Positions 34,531 to 42,840 of a DNA stretch of 64,000 nucleotides are shown piece by piece. The stretch is from JANXVR01 sp034667405 (GTDB lineage Bacteria; Actinomycetota; UBA4738; HRBIN12), in contig JAXDJX010000018.1 in assembly GCA_034667405.1 (NCBI GenBank), positions 186,001 to 250,000 of the forward strand, given 5' to 3'. Made by a program: the position numbers and the translations under genes. The notes below the pieces were generated by a model. That model had not been told where the DNA came from. It ran no database searches and saw nothing but the letters and a program-made list of their open reading frames with translations. Every line of letters begins with the position of its first letter. The first letter of the stretch is position 1.

Positions 34531-35688
34531 ATGCCTGAGCCATTCGACATGGGGCTGGTCCAGCGGGGCGCTCGTAACCGGCGGACCCCGTACTACGAAG
34601 CCACCCAGCGCTACGGTCCCAAGGGCTTCACCGTCTACAACCACATGTACTTCCCGATCCGTTTCTCGACACTCGAGGAGGAGTTCGACACACTCCTGAA
34701 CGGCGTCACGCTCTGGGATGTCGCCGTGGAACGGTGCCTGGAGATCAGCGGGCCGGACGGGTTCACGTTCGCGCAGCTCCTGACCTGTCGTGACCTCTCG
34801 AAGTGCGCCGTCGGTCAGGCGAAGTACGTGTTGATCTGTGACAGCGACGGGGGGATCATCAACGACCCGGTGCTGACGCGGATGGACGAGAACACCTTCT
34901 GGTTCGCACTCGCTTCGTCGGACGCGTTGCTGTTCGCGAGAGGGCTGAAGAACGCGTACCCGAACCTCGACGTCAGCATCAAAGAGGCCGACGTGTCCCC
35001 ACTGCAGGTGCAGGGTCCGAAGTCGAAGGACCTCATGGTGAAGCTCCTCGGCCCCGAGATCTCCGACCTGAAGTACTACTACTGGACGAACGCGACGATC
35101 GCGGGCGCGCCGGTCGTGGTGACGCGCACGGGGTGGACCTCCGAGGTCGGCTACGAGGTCTACCTCACCGACAAGACCAAGGGGACCGAGGTCTACGAGG
35201 CCATCATGGAGGCGGGCCAGGAGTTCGGCATCAAGCCCACCGGGCCATCCGACATCCGCCGCATCGAGGGTGCCATCTTCAACCAGGGCGCAGACATGAG
35301 CTACAACAACAACGCGTTCGAGCTCGGACTCGATCGTCTGGTTGATTTCAACCTCTCTGATGAGGCTTCCATCTCGATGGCGGCCTATCGCAAGATCCAG
35401 GCTGAAGGCGTGAAGAAGCGGATCAACGGGGTCACCATCGACGGGGATCCGTTCCCAGAGATGAACAACGTCAAGTGGCCCGCGTCGATCGACGGAGCGA
35501 ACGTCGGCAGGGTCACGTCGGCGATCTACTCTCCGCGTCTCAAGGAGAATCTCGGGTACTGCTGGCTGCCGACGGAGCATTCGGTCGAGGGTCAGAAGGT
35601 GACGGTCGACACCGAATGGGGACAGCGCACGGCAACGGTGGTGCCGATGCCGTTCGTCGACCCGAAGAAGTCCATCCCCGTCTCGTAA
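34531..35688 (+). CDS. GcvT/DmdA-like folate-dependent methyltransferase, copy 1
   Basis: 385 residues of the aminomethyltransferase (GcvT) superfamily, closest in look to DMSP-demethylase/sarcosine-type relatives rather than true glycine-cleavage T protein. ATG 34531 follows GAAAGGAAG. Motifs: VTLWDVAVERCLEISGPD, LTCRDLSKC, DGGIINDPVLTR, VTRTGWTSEVGYEVYL, and the C-terminal GRVTSAIYSPRLKENLGYCWL beta domain. The family transfers a methyl group to tetrahydrofolate. About 40 percent of positions appear shared with the next copy by eye. Its place after a Rieske oxygenase suggests a methylated amine or sulphonium substrate. Confidence 0.85.
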   Translation: MPEPFDMGLVQRGARNRRTPYYEATQRYGPKGFTVYNHMYFPIRFSTLEEEFDTLLNGVTLWDVAVERCLEISGPDGFTFAQLLTCRDLSKCAVGQAKYVLICDSDGGIINDPVLTRMDENTFWFALASSDALLFARGLKNAYPNLDVSIKEADVSPLQVQGPKSKDLMVKLLGPEISDLKYYYWTNATIAGAPVVVTRTGWTSEVGYEVYLTDKTKGTEVYEAIMEAGQEFGIKPTGPSDIRRIEGAIFNQGADMSYNNNAFELGLDRLVDFNLSDEASISMAAYRKIQAEGVKKRINGVTIDGDPFPEMNNVKWPASIDGANVGRVTSAIYSPRLKENLGYCWLPTEHSVEGQKVTVDTEWGQRTATVVPMPFVDPKKSIPVS

Positions 35689-35712
35689 ACCGCAGTTTTC
35701 GAACGCCGTTCA

Positions 35713-35765
35713 GGGTTCGGATCGGGGCGTGCGAAGTATTCGTCGCACAGCTTTGGTCCGAACCC
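35713..35765 (+). other. Structured leader: nested stems before GcvT-like copy 2
   Basis: GGGTTCGGA (35713-35721) pairs with TCCGAACCC (35757-35765), and inside it GTGCGA (35729-35734) pairs with TCGCAC (35743-35748). Both stems are perfect. The element lies in a 154-base intergenic region between two related genes and may be a regulatory leader or mRNA processing signal. I could not match it to the glycine riboswitch. Confidence 0.45.
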
Positions 35766-35842
35766 TTGCGCGTTCGCCAGTTCGGAGTTGATGCTTGCCG
35801 TTGTCCGAGCCGAGGGAGCCCGGACGAACGGAGGAAGATCCG

Positions 35843-37024
35843 ATGGTGAACGAACGGCAGGAGATGCTCGAGAAGAGCGCAACGCTGTACTTCGGTCCGT
35901 GGTACCGGAAGTCGCCGTTCTTCGAGGCGACCAGACGCGCGGGGTGTACCGCGTACGACATCTACAACCACATGTACCTCCCGGGGTACTACGACGACGT
36001 CGAGGTCGAGTACTGGGCGTTGAACAACGCCGTCACCGTCTGGGATGTCGGTGTCGAGCGGACGGTCCAGGTCTCCGGTCCCGATGCCGATCGCCTGATC
36101 GACATGATCACCTGCCGTGACCTGACGAAGTGCGCGCTGAAGCAGGGGAAGTACATGTTGGTGACCGCTCCGGACGGTTCGATCGTGAACGACCCGGTCC
36201 TCCTCCACGTGGCCAAGGACGTCTGGTGGATGCAGCTCGCGGATTCCGATGCGGGCCTGTATGCGTTGGGCGTCGCGGCCGCAGCTGGGCTCGACGTCGA
36301 GGTCAGCCTTCCCGACGTGCACCCGATGCAGGTCCAGGGACCAGACTCCGGTAAGACCTTGGAGAAGCTCGTGGGCAAGGGCATCTACGACATCAAGTAC
36401 TACTGGGTCGAAGAGTTCGCGATCAAGGGGATCCCCGTCGTCATCAGCCGAACCGGCTGGACAGCGATCCCGGGATTCGAGGTCAATCTCCTGGACGGTA
36501 CGCAGGGCGACGCGCTCTGGGATGCCGTCATGGAGGCCGGCCAGGAGTTCGACATCCGGCCGATCGCTCCGTGCGAGGCTCGTCGCATCGAAGGTGGGAT
36601 CTTCAACTACGGCTCGGACATCAAGCTCGGCGACACACCGTTCCACGTGATGGGCCTGGAGCGCCTGGTGGAAGGGCAGCCGCAGGACTACATCGGGAAG
36701 GCGGCGCTCGAGTCGATCCGCAGGAGCGGCGTAGACCGCAAGCTGGTTGGTATCGAACTCGACGGGGACGAACTCCGTGCGGAGATGTCGGAGTACTGGT
36801 ACGCCTTCAAGGACGGGAAGAAGGTCGGCCACATGACCGACGCCGTCTGGTCGCCCGGGCTGAAGAAGAACATCGGCTACGTCTGGGTTCCCATCGACCT
36901 GGCGAACCCGGGCAATGTCCTCGACATCGAGACCGAGGATGGTGGCCACCTGGTCGGGACCACCACCACCATCCCGTTCGTGGATCCCAGGAAGGAACGC
37001 CCGGCCGCCCCGATGGCGAGCTGA
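35843..37024 (+). CDS. GcvT/DmdA-like folate-dependent methyltransferase, copy 2
   Basis: 393 residues, paralogue of the gene at 34531. I choose ATG 35843, which has GGAGGA 6 bases upstream, over an in-frame start 48 bases earlier. Aligned motifs: NNAVTVWDVGVERTVQVSG, ITCRDLTKCALKQGKYM, DGSIVNDPVLL, ISRTGWTAIPGFEVNL, HMTDAVWSPGLKKNIGY, and the ending FVDPRKE that parallels FVDPKKS in copy 1. Two diverged copies side by side suggest a heteromer or two methyl-transfer steps on one substrate. Confidence 0.85.
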   Translation: MVNERQEMLEKSATLYFGPWYRKSPFFEATRRAGCTAYDIYNHMYLPGYYDDVEVEYWALNNAVTVWDVGVERTVQVSGPDADRLIDMITCRDLTKCALKQGKYMLVTAPDGSIVNDPVLLHVAKDVWWMQLADSDAGLYALGVAAAAGLDVEVSLPDVHPMQVQGPDSGKTLEKLVGKGIYDIKYYWVEEFAIKGIPVVISRTGWTAIPGFEVNLLDGTQGDALWDAVMEAGQEFDIRPIAPCEARRIEGGIFNYGSDIKLGDTPFHVMGLERLVEGQPQDYIGKAALESIRRSGVDRKLVGIELDGDELRAEMSEYWYAFKDGKKVGHMTDAVWSPGLKKNIGYVWVPIDLANPGNVLDIETEDGGHLVGTTTTIPFVDPRKERPAAPMAS

Positions 37025-37035
37025 TCAGGCGGGAA

Positions 37036-37076
37036 CCCCTCCGGCGTATGCAGGCGCGCGCGATACGCTGGAGGGG
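37036..37076. repeat. 14-bp inverted repeat between the GcvT and protease genes
   Basis: CCCCTCCGGCGTAT (37036-37049) and ATACGCTGGAGGGG (37063-37076) are complementary except for one G-T pair, with a 13-base GC-rich spacer. It can form a terminator-like hairpin after the GcvT-like gene. Its right arm contains TACGCT (37064-37069), a possible -10 for the protease gene, so it might also be an operator. Confidence 0.5.
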
Positions 37077-37136
37077 TCGAACCGCCGGGTGCATCCGTGT
37101 CGAATGGTTCCCGGTTGACTGCCGAAAGGACCACCG

Positions 37137-38246
37137 ATGCGCCGAAGGCTCCTGCTCGTCCCGCTCGCCCTCCTGATGATGGCGGCCAGTGCGTGCACGC
37201 TAACCTATGGCAGCTCTTCGGCCGTCCAGACGGCTCAGATCGAGAACCTTCCTCCACTACCCGCCTCCGCCCAGCCCGTGGAAGCGGTCGTACGCAGGGT
37301 GCTCCCGTCGGTGGTGAGCGTGACGACGGATCTGTTCCAGGCCGATCAGTTCGGCGGTGCGAACGAGGGACAAGGCGTGGGAACGGGGTTCGTCGTTCGA
37401 TCTGACGGCATCATCGTCACGAACTGCCACGTCGTTGAAGGAGCCACGCGCATCACCGTGGCCACCTCCGCGGATCATCCCCAGAGGTACACCGCGCGCG
37501 TGATCGGCGGGGACTGCGAGCACGATGTGGCGATCCTGAAGATCTCGGCCAATGGCCTGCACACCGTCCAACTCGGCAACTCCTCGGGTCTCCAGCTCGG
37601 AGAGAGTGTGGTCGCCATCGGATACGCGTTGGCACTCGACGGCGGTCCCACGGTCACCACCGGCATCGTCTCGTCACTGCACAGGACCATCAAGGCGCAA
37701 GATCCGGGATGCACCACATGCCAGAACGGCCTCCGAACGTACAGCGACATCATCCAGACCGACGCAGCCATCAACCATGGAAACTCCGGTGGCCCACTCG
37801 TCGACATGGCGGGCCGCGTCGTCGGGATGAACAGCGCCGGCGTTGATTCGGCGCAGAGCATCGGGTTCGCCATCGCCATCGATTCTCTGAAGGAAACCGT
37901 CAGCCACGCCGAGACCAACCCGTTGGCGCCTACCGGCTATATGGGCATCGAAACCAGGAGCGTGACCGCGGCCATCGCCCTCCAGCTGAACCTCACCGTC
38001 AAGAGCGGTGCCTACATCCTGGGCACGACGTCGGGCGGACCAGCCGAGAAGGCGGGGATAAAGCAAGGGGACGTGATCGTTTCGCTGAACGGCCACCCGA
38101 TCGCGACATCGGACGAACTGGCACCGATTCTCGATTCCCTGAAGCCGGGAACGACCGTCTCCGTTCTGGTCGTCGGGAAAGACGGTAGGCGGTCGACGGT
38201 CAACGTCACCCTGGGCGAACGACCCCTTCCCACCCAGCTGCCCTGA
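37137..38246 (+). CDS. DegP/HtrA-like serine protease, lipoprotein, with PDZ domain
   Basis: 369 residues. Signal peptide MRRRLLLVPLALLMMAASAC with lipobox ASAC, so it is probably anchored outside the membrane. Trypsin-like triad: His in IVTNCHVVEG, Asp in CEHDVAILK, Ser in NHGNSGGPLVDMAG. One C-terminal PDZ domain (about 265-360: GYMGIETRSVT...GGPAEKAGIKQGDVIVSLNG). Ribosome site GAAAGGA. An insertion with CTTC (two Cys) before the Ser loop may form a disulphide. Likely role: envelope protein quality control. Confidence 0.92.
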   Translation: MRRRLLLVPLALLMMAASACTLTYGSSSAVQTAQIENLPPLPASAQPVEAVVRRVLPSVVSVTTDLFQADQFGGANEGQGVGTGFVVRSDGIIVTNCHVVEGATRITVATSADHPQRYTARVIGGDCEHDVAILKISANGLHTVQLGNSSGLQLGESVVAIGYALALDGGPTVTTGIVSSLHRTIKAQDPGCTTCQNGLRTYSDIIQTDAAINHGNSGGPLVDMAGRVVGMNSAGVDSAQSIGFAIAIDSLKETVSHAETNPLAPTGYMGIETRSVTAAIALQLNLTVKSGAYILGTTSGGPAEKAGIKQGDVIVSLNGHPIATSDELAPILDSLKPGTTVSVLVVGKDGRRSTVNVTLGERPLPTQLP

Positions 38247-38306
38247 TCGGCAGGCCAACCTCGTGACGTCCGGGCCGGCGGAGGCGCCGGCCCCCGAAGG
38301 GTGCGT

Positions 38307-38312
38307 TAGCCT
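38307..38312 (+). promoter_or_regulatory. -10 hexamer TAGCCT upstream of trmI
   Basis: TAGCCT, 6 bases, then GTG 38319, which opens a 24-codon ORF overlapping trmI. Confidence 0.5.
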
Positions 38313-38318
38313 GGTCGC

Positions 38319-38393
38319 GTGAAGCCCGACCAGTGCACGCTCGCGCCTGCCCTTCCCGTCGTTCAGCCGCGTGCTCCGGGAGGGGGGGTATGA
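38319..38393 (+). CDS. Leaderless 24-codon ORF overlapping trmI
   Basis: GTG-initiated ORF of 24 codons ending in GTA TGA; its stop overlaps the trmI ATG (ATGA at 38390-38393). GTG lies 6 bases after TAGCCT, so it would be read leaderlessly. The peptide begins MKPDQCTLAPALP and ends PRAPGGGV. The GGGAGGGGGGG run inside its last codons is the trmI ribosome site. It probably feeds ribosomes to trmI; a function for the peptide itself is unproven. Confidence 0.45.
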   Translation: MKPDQCTLAPALPVVQPRAPGGGV

Positions 38394-39175
38394 ACCCGCC
38401 GTTCCAACCGGGGGAGCGCGTGATGTTCGTCGATCAGCGGGGTCGTACGTACCTGGTCAAGCTTCAGGCGAAAGGCACGTATCACACGCACAGTGGCACG
38501 CTGCCGCACGACGAGATCCTGGGCAAGCCCGAGGGCATCAGGGTGGAGACCTCTGGGGGGATGGTGCTGACGGCGTTCCGCCCCAGGTTCGCTGATTTCG
38601 CATTGAAGATGCCACGCGGAGCCCAGGTGATCTACCCGAAGGACCTAGGCCCGATCCTCATGTACGCGGACGTGCATCCCGGAGCGCGGGTGCTTGAGGC
38701 CGGGACGGGCTCGGGAGCACTCACCATCGCGCTCCTACGGGCGGTGGGCGGCGAGGGCACGGTCACCTCCTACGACCTGCGGGACGAACATCAGGCGCAC
38801 GCGATCCAGAACATCGAGGCCTTCTTCGGCAAGGTCCCCGCTACCCTCACGCTCCGGACGGGGGATGTGCGCGACGTTCCGCCGGAGGAATCCTTCGACC
38901 GGTGTCTCCTCGATCTCCCGGAACCGTGGGGCCCGCTTCCGGCCGTCCACAGGGTGCTCGAGCCGGGGGGTGTCGTGTGCGCCTATCTCCCCACCACAGT
39001 GCAGGTCCAGCAGCTGGTTGTCGCGCTGCCGGCTCACGGGTTCCTCCACGTGGAGACGTTCGAAGTCATGCACCGGGGATGGCACGTAACGGAGCGCAGC
39101 GTGCGGCCGGACCACCGGATGGTAGGCCATACGGGGTTCCTCACGATCGCGAGAGCTGTCGGCTCACCGGCCTAG
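38390..39175 (+). CDS. trmI: tRNA (adenine-58-N1)-methyltransferase
   Basis: 261 residues, class I SAM-dependent enzyme that makes m1A58 in the T loop of tRNA. I choose ATG 38390 (MNPPFQPGERVMFVD). N-terminal beta domain, then IYPKDLGPILMYADV, SAM motif VLEAGTGSGALTIALL, acidic YDLRDEHQ, and catalytic-region LDLPEPWGPL. This gene lies just upstream of the proteasome ATPase in other actinobacteria as well, so the synteny supports the call. Confidence 0.95.
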   Translation: MNPPFQPGERVMFVDQRGRTYLVKLQAKGTYHTHSGTLPHDEILGKPEGIRVETSGGMVLTAFRPRFADFALKMPRGAQVIYPKDLGPILMYADVHPGARVLEAGTGSGALTIALLRAVGGEGTVTSYDLRDEHQAHAIQNIEAFFGKVPATLTLRTGDVRDVPPEESFDRCLLDLPEPWGPLPAVHRVLEPGGVVCAYLPTTVQVQQLVVALPAHGFLHVETFEVMHRGWHVTERSVRPDHRMVGHTGFLTIARAVGSPA

Positions 39176-39305
39176 CCCGGTGAGGGGCAGCTGGGACATC
39201 TCGGCGGATACCTTGTTCTAGGCGTAAGCCGAAGGGCCTGTCGTGCCGTATGAGTGGGGAGAGGACCATGTTGCCGAGCCTCCCGGTTCGCATCATGGCC
39301 GCCCA

Positions 39306-39311
39306 TATACT
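39306..39311 (+). promoter_or_regulatory. -10 hexamer TATACT of the proteasomal ATPase gene
   Basis: TATACT at 39306-39311, 28 bases before ATG 39340; GGGAG acts as ribosome site. This transcript has a short leader. Confidence 0.5.
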
Positions 39312-39339
39312 GAATGCTTCTGACGGGAGATGAGCACCG

Positions 39340-41082
39340 ATGGCTGGTTCTCGCGAACAGATGGAACAGTTCGAGCACGAGAAGCATGAACTCGTAACGC
39401 AGGTGAAGTTCCTCGAAGAGGAGGTCGGCCTCCTGCGCCGTCGTCTGACCAACGCGCCCCGTCAGGTCACGCTGCTCGAAGAGAAGATCATCGAGACCCG
39501 CGAGCAACTCGCGCGAGCCATGGGACAGAACCAGAAACTCGCGGACGCCCTGCGCGCCGAGCGCGAGAAGATCGAAGGATTGCTCGAAGAGGTCGAGAAG
39601 CTCAGCCAGCCCCCGGCTTCGTTCGGTGTCTACCTCAGCACGAACGACGACGGCTCGATGGACATCTTCACGGCTGGCCGCAAGATGCGCGTGCTCCCTG
39701 CCCCCGACCTGGAGGACGACAAGATCCACCCCGGGGCCCAGGTCATCCTCAACGAATCCTTGAACGTCGTCGAGGTCCTGCAACCCGACGGGGCCGGTGA
39801 GATCGTCAAGGTTAAGGATCGGCTGGACGAGCGGCGGGTGATGGTGATCGGCCGGGGAGAAGAGCAGTGGGTCGCTCACATGGCCGGCGATCTGATCGAG
39901 CGCGGCGTTCGTGCCGGCGACAACCTCCTGTACGACCCTCGGTCGGGAGTCGCGCTGGAACTCTTGCCGAAGGAGCAGGTGGAGGAACTGGTTCTCGAGG
40001 AGATCCCCGACGTCAGTTACGAAGACATCGGCGGCCTGGAGGGCCAGATCGAATCCATCCGCGACGCGGTGGAGCTGCCGTTCCTCTACTCGGAGCTGTT
40101 CCACGAGCACGAATTGGAGCCACCGAAGGGTGTGCTGCTCTACGGGCCTCCAGGGTGCGGCAAGACGCTCATCGCCAAGGCTGTTGCAGCGTCACTGGCG
40201 GAGAAGGTTGCGGAGCGCACGGGCCGCAAAGACGCGCGCTCGTACTTCCTCAATGTGAAAGGCCCCGAACTTCTGAACAAGTACGTCGGGGAAACCGAGC
40301 GCCAGATCCGCGAGATCTTCCAACGCGCGAAGGAGCGGAGCGAGGAAGGACTTCCCGTCATCGTCTTCTTCGACGAGATGGACTCGATCTTCCGCACGCG
40401 AGGCACGGGGATCAGCTCGGACGTCGAATCCACGATCGTCCCGCAGTTGCTGTCTGAACTTGACGGCGTAGAGACGCTGAAGAACGTCATCGTCATCGGC
40501 GCCTCCAACCGCGAGGACCTCATCGACCCCGCGATCCTGCGTCCCGGCCGCTTGGACGTGAAGATCAAGATCGAGCGCCCGAACGCACCACAGGCGAAAG
40601 ACATCATGGCGAAGTACCTCCACCCGGTCGTCCCCATCCATCCCGACGAGGTCGGCCGCTACGGTGGGGACGCGCAGCAGGCCTGTTTCCGGATGATCGA
40701 CAAGACCGTCGAGCAGATGTACGAACTCAACGACATCAACCGGTTCCTCGAGGTCACGTACGCAAGCGGGGACAAGGAGATCCTTTACTTCAAGGACTTC
40801 AACTCTGGCGCGATGATCGAGAACATCGTTCGCCGTGCCAAGAAGGACGCCATCAAGCGGTTCTTGTCCAAGGGAGAGAAGGGCATCAAGACCGAGGACC
40901 TGCTGACCGCCATCCGGGACGAGTTCAAGGAGAACGAAGACCTCCCCAACACCACCAACCCGGATGACTGGGCCCGCATCTCGGGCAAGAAAGGCGAGCG
41001 GATCGTCTACGTCCGAACGCTCCTTGGCAGTGAAGGCGACGGGCGTCAGGTCGACCGCGTGAGTCCTGGGCAGTACCTGTAA
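39340..41082 (+). CDS. mpa: Proteasome-associated AAA ATPase (Mpa/ARC)
   Basis: 580 residues. Hexameric unfoldase that recruits pupylated proteins and feeds them to the 20S core. N-terminal coiled coil (about 5-85) that binds Pup, tandem OB domains (about 90-230), then AAA domain with Walker A GPPGCGKTL, Walker B VIVFFDEMDS, sensor IVIGASNRED and arginine finger region LRPGRLD. The last residues GQYL form the C-terminal tyrosine motif that docks in the proteasome alpha ring. Its stop overlaps the -10 hexamer of dop. Confidence 0.97.
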   Translation: MAGSREQMEQFEHEKHELVTQVKFLEEEVGLLRRRLTNAPRQVTLLEEKIIETREQLARAMGQNQKLADALRAEREKIEGLLEEVEKLSQPPASFGVYLSTNDDGSMDIFTAGRKMRVLPAPDLEDDKIHPGAQVILNESLNVVEVLQPDGAGEIVKVKDRLDERRVMVIGRGEEQWVAHMAGDLIERGVRAGDNLLYDPRSGVALELLPKEQVEELVLEEIPDVSYEDIGGLEGQIESIRDAVELPFLYSELFHEHELEPPKGVLLYGPPGCGKTLIAKAVAASLAEKVAERTGRKDARSYFLNVKGPELLNKYVGETERQIREIFQRAKERSEEGLPVIVFFDEMDSIFRTRGTGISSDVESTIVPQLLSELDGVETLKNVIVIGASNREDLIDPAILRPGRLDVKIKIERPNAPQAKDIMAKYLHPVVPIHPDEVGRYGGDAQQACFRMIDKTVEQMYELNDINRFLEVTYASGDKEILYFKDFNSGAMIENIVRRAKKDAIKRFLSKGEKGIKTEDLLTAIRDEFKENEDLPNTTNPDDWARISGKKGERIVYVRTLLGSEGDGRQVDRVSPGQYL

Positions 41083-41085
41083 GGT
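41080..41085 (+). promoter_or_regulatory. -10 hexamer TAAGGT of dop
   Basis: TAAGGT overlaps the mpa TAA stop and lies 6 bases before GTG 41092, so dop may have its own leaderless transcript in addition to readthrough from mpa. Confidence 0.35.
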
Positions 41086-41091
41086 GGCCCG

Positions 41092-42582
41092 GTGGCCATC
41101 CCGAAGGTCTTCGGTACCGAGACGGAATACGGCATCGCGGCGGCCGGTGCGCCGGACTTCAATCCGGTCCTGTCGTCCTCGATCCTCATCTCGTCCTACG
41201 CGGGGTCGCTCCGGCGGATCCGCTGGGATTACGAGGACGAGTCCCCGCTTCGTGATGCCCGCGGCTTCGAACCCGTTCCTGCGAACAAGGGAACCGACGA
41301 GGATCTCGGTCTCGCGAACGTCATCCTTCCCAACGGGGCCCGCTACTACGTAGATCACGCGCACCCCGAGTACTCGACGCCCGAGTGCCTCTCGCCTCGC
41401 CAACTGGTCATCCACGACAAGGCCGGCGAACGGATCCTGGAACGCTCCCTGGACGAGGTCATCCGCCAGATGCCCACAACGACTCCTGCCTTGTCGATCT
41501 ACAAGAACAACTCCGACGGCAAGGGCAACTCCTACGGCACCCATGAGAACTATCTGATGGATCGGGCCACGCCCTTCGGCGACATCGTTCGGGACCTCAC
41601 ACCGTTCTTCGTGTCACGGATCATCTTCACCGGGGCGGGCAAGCTCGGCGCCGAGGCGCAGTACGACGAGCGCGGTCGTGCCATCTACCAACTCACGCAG
41701 CGGGCGGACTTCTTCGAAACGGAGGTGGGTCTCGAGACCACCCTGAAGCGCCCGATCATCAACACCAGGGATGAACCGCACGCCGATCCCGAACGGTACC
41801 GCCGACTCCACGTCATCGTCGGCGACGCCAACATGTGCGAGGTGGCGCAGTTCCTGAAGATAGGAACGACGGCGATCGTGCTCAAGATGATCGAGGACCG
41901 TGCCCTTCCCGACCTTTCCCTCCAGGGGCCAGTGGCGTCTCTGCACGCAGTCTCGCGCGACCTGACATGCCGCGACGTCGAGATCGCCTTGGTCGACGGA
42001 CGCAAGCTCACCGCCCTGCAACTTCAATGGGAGTACTTGGAACACGCGAAGAAGTACGTGGAGCGAGAGGACGACACCCCCGAGAACGCCGAGGTGATGG
42101 AACGATGGGAGTCGACCCTCACTGCCTTGGAGAGCGAACCGCTGTCACTCCACCGCGAACTCGACTGGGTAGCCAAGTATCGGATGCTGACGGCCTACAA
42201 GGAACGAGACAACCTTGAGTGGAAGGACGCCAAGCTGCACGCTATCGACCTGCAGTATCACGACGTGCGGCGTGACAAGGGCTTGTATTACCGCCTGGTG
42301 GCGGCGGGCAAGGTGGAGCGATTGGTGAGCGACGCCGATATCGAGACTGCCGTCATGGAGCCCCCGCACGATACGCGCGCCTACTTCCGAGGCCGATGCA
42401 TCTCCCGTTATCCCGACGCGATCTCCGCGGCCTCGTGGGACTCCTTGATCCTGGATACGGGTCAAGATGCCTTGCAGCGCATCCCGATGCGCGAACCCCT
42501 CCGAGGGACCAAGGAGCATGTCGAGGCGCTGCTCGACGCGTGCGAGACCGCAGCAGAACTCGTCACCGAGCTACGGGCCTAA
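41092..42582 (+). CDS. dop: Depupylase/deamidase of Pup (Dop)
   Basis: 496 residues, glutamine-synthetase-like fold shared with PafA. Starts IPKVFGTETEYGIAAAGAP; the ETEYG motif carries a metal-binding Glu. SYAGSLRRIRWDYEDESPL forms the Dop-specific loop absent from PafA. Further on NGARYYVDHAHPEYSTPE, KNNSDGKGNSYGTHENY and NTRDEPHADPERYRRLHVI are shared with PafA. It removes Pup from substrates and, where needed, deamidates a C-terminal Gln of Pup. Here Pup already ends in Glu, so depupylation is the expected main role. Confidence 0.96.
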   Translation: MAIPKVFGTETEYGIAAAGAPDFNPVLSSSILISSYAGSLRRIRWDYEDESPLRDARGFEPVPANKGTDEDLGLANVILPNGARYYVDHAHPEYSTPECLSPRQLVIHDKAGERILERSLDEVIRQMPTTTPALSIYKNNSDGKGNSYGTHENYLMDRATPFGDIVRDLTPFFVSRIIFTGAGKLGAEAQYDERGRAIYQLTQRADFFETEVGLETTLKRPIINTRDEPHADPERYRRLHVIVGDANMCEVAQFLKIGTTAIVLKMIEDRALPDLSLQGPVASLHAVSRDLTCRDVEIALVDGRKLTALQLQWEYLEHAKKYVEREDDTPENAEVMERWESTLTALESEPLSLHRELDWVAKYRMLTAYKERDNLEWKDAKLHAIDLQYHDVRRDKGLYYRLVAAGKVERLVSDADIETAVMEPPHDTRAYFRGRCISRYPDAISAASWDSLILDTGQDALQRIPMREPLRGTKEHVEALLDACETAAELVTELRA

Positions 42583-42604
42583 CTGGTTTGACAGATCCCT
42601 CGGC

Positions 42605-42627
42605 TAGGATTGGTGGAGCGGAAAGGA
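42605..42627 (+). promoter_or_regulatory. pup -10 TAGGAT and ribosome site AAAGGAG
   Basis: TAGGAT at 42605-42610 and AAAGGAG at 42622-42627, before GTG 42634. pup can thus be transcribed apart from dop, together with prcB and prcA. Confidence 0.5.
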
Positions 42628-42633
42628 GCACCG

Positions 42634-42840
42634 GTGCCTGAACAGGAACAGAAACGGATCCAGAAGAAGGGCGGCGGGGGCGGCGACACTGACGCCGCCG
42701 ACGCCGGTCAGGTCAGCGGATCCACGAAGGCCGCCGAGCTGAAAGAGGAGATGGACGACATCCTCGAGGAGATCGACTCCGTCCTTGAGGAGAACGCCGA
42801 GGAGTTCGTCAAGTCCTACGTCCAGAAGGGCGGGGAGTGA
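42634..42840 (+). CDS. pup: Prokaryotic ubiquitin-like protein Pup, ending in Gly-Gly-Glu
   Basis: 68 residues. Disordered basic start (PEQEQKRIQKKGGGGG), acidic helical middle that binds the ATPase coiled coil, and the C-terminal signature FVKSYVQKGGE. Because the last residue is Glu, PafA can ligate it to substrate lysines without prior deamidation; many actinobacteria encode Gln instead. GTG 42634 has a strong ribosome site. The stop overlaps the prcB start (GTGA). Confidence 0.97.
   Translation: MPEQEQKRIQKKGGGGGDTDAADAGQVSGSTKAAELKEEMDDILEEIDSVLEENAEEFVKSYVQKGGE

Noticed and set aside
35689..35842. Glycine riboswitch upstream of the second GcvT-like gene
   Set aside because: The conserved purine-rich core motifs of that riboswitch are not visible; only nested stems are seen.
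40192..41544. Minus-strand open frame opposite mpa and dop
   Set aside because: Shadow of two firmly assigned genes with no independent evidence.
42588..42610. TTGACA and TAGGAT upstream of pup as a -35/-10 pair
   Set aside because: The hexamers are only 11 bases apart, too close for a normal promoter; only the -10 is kept.
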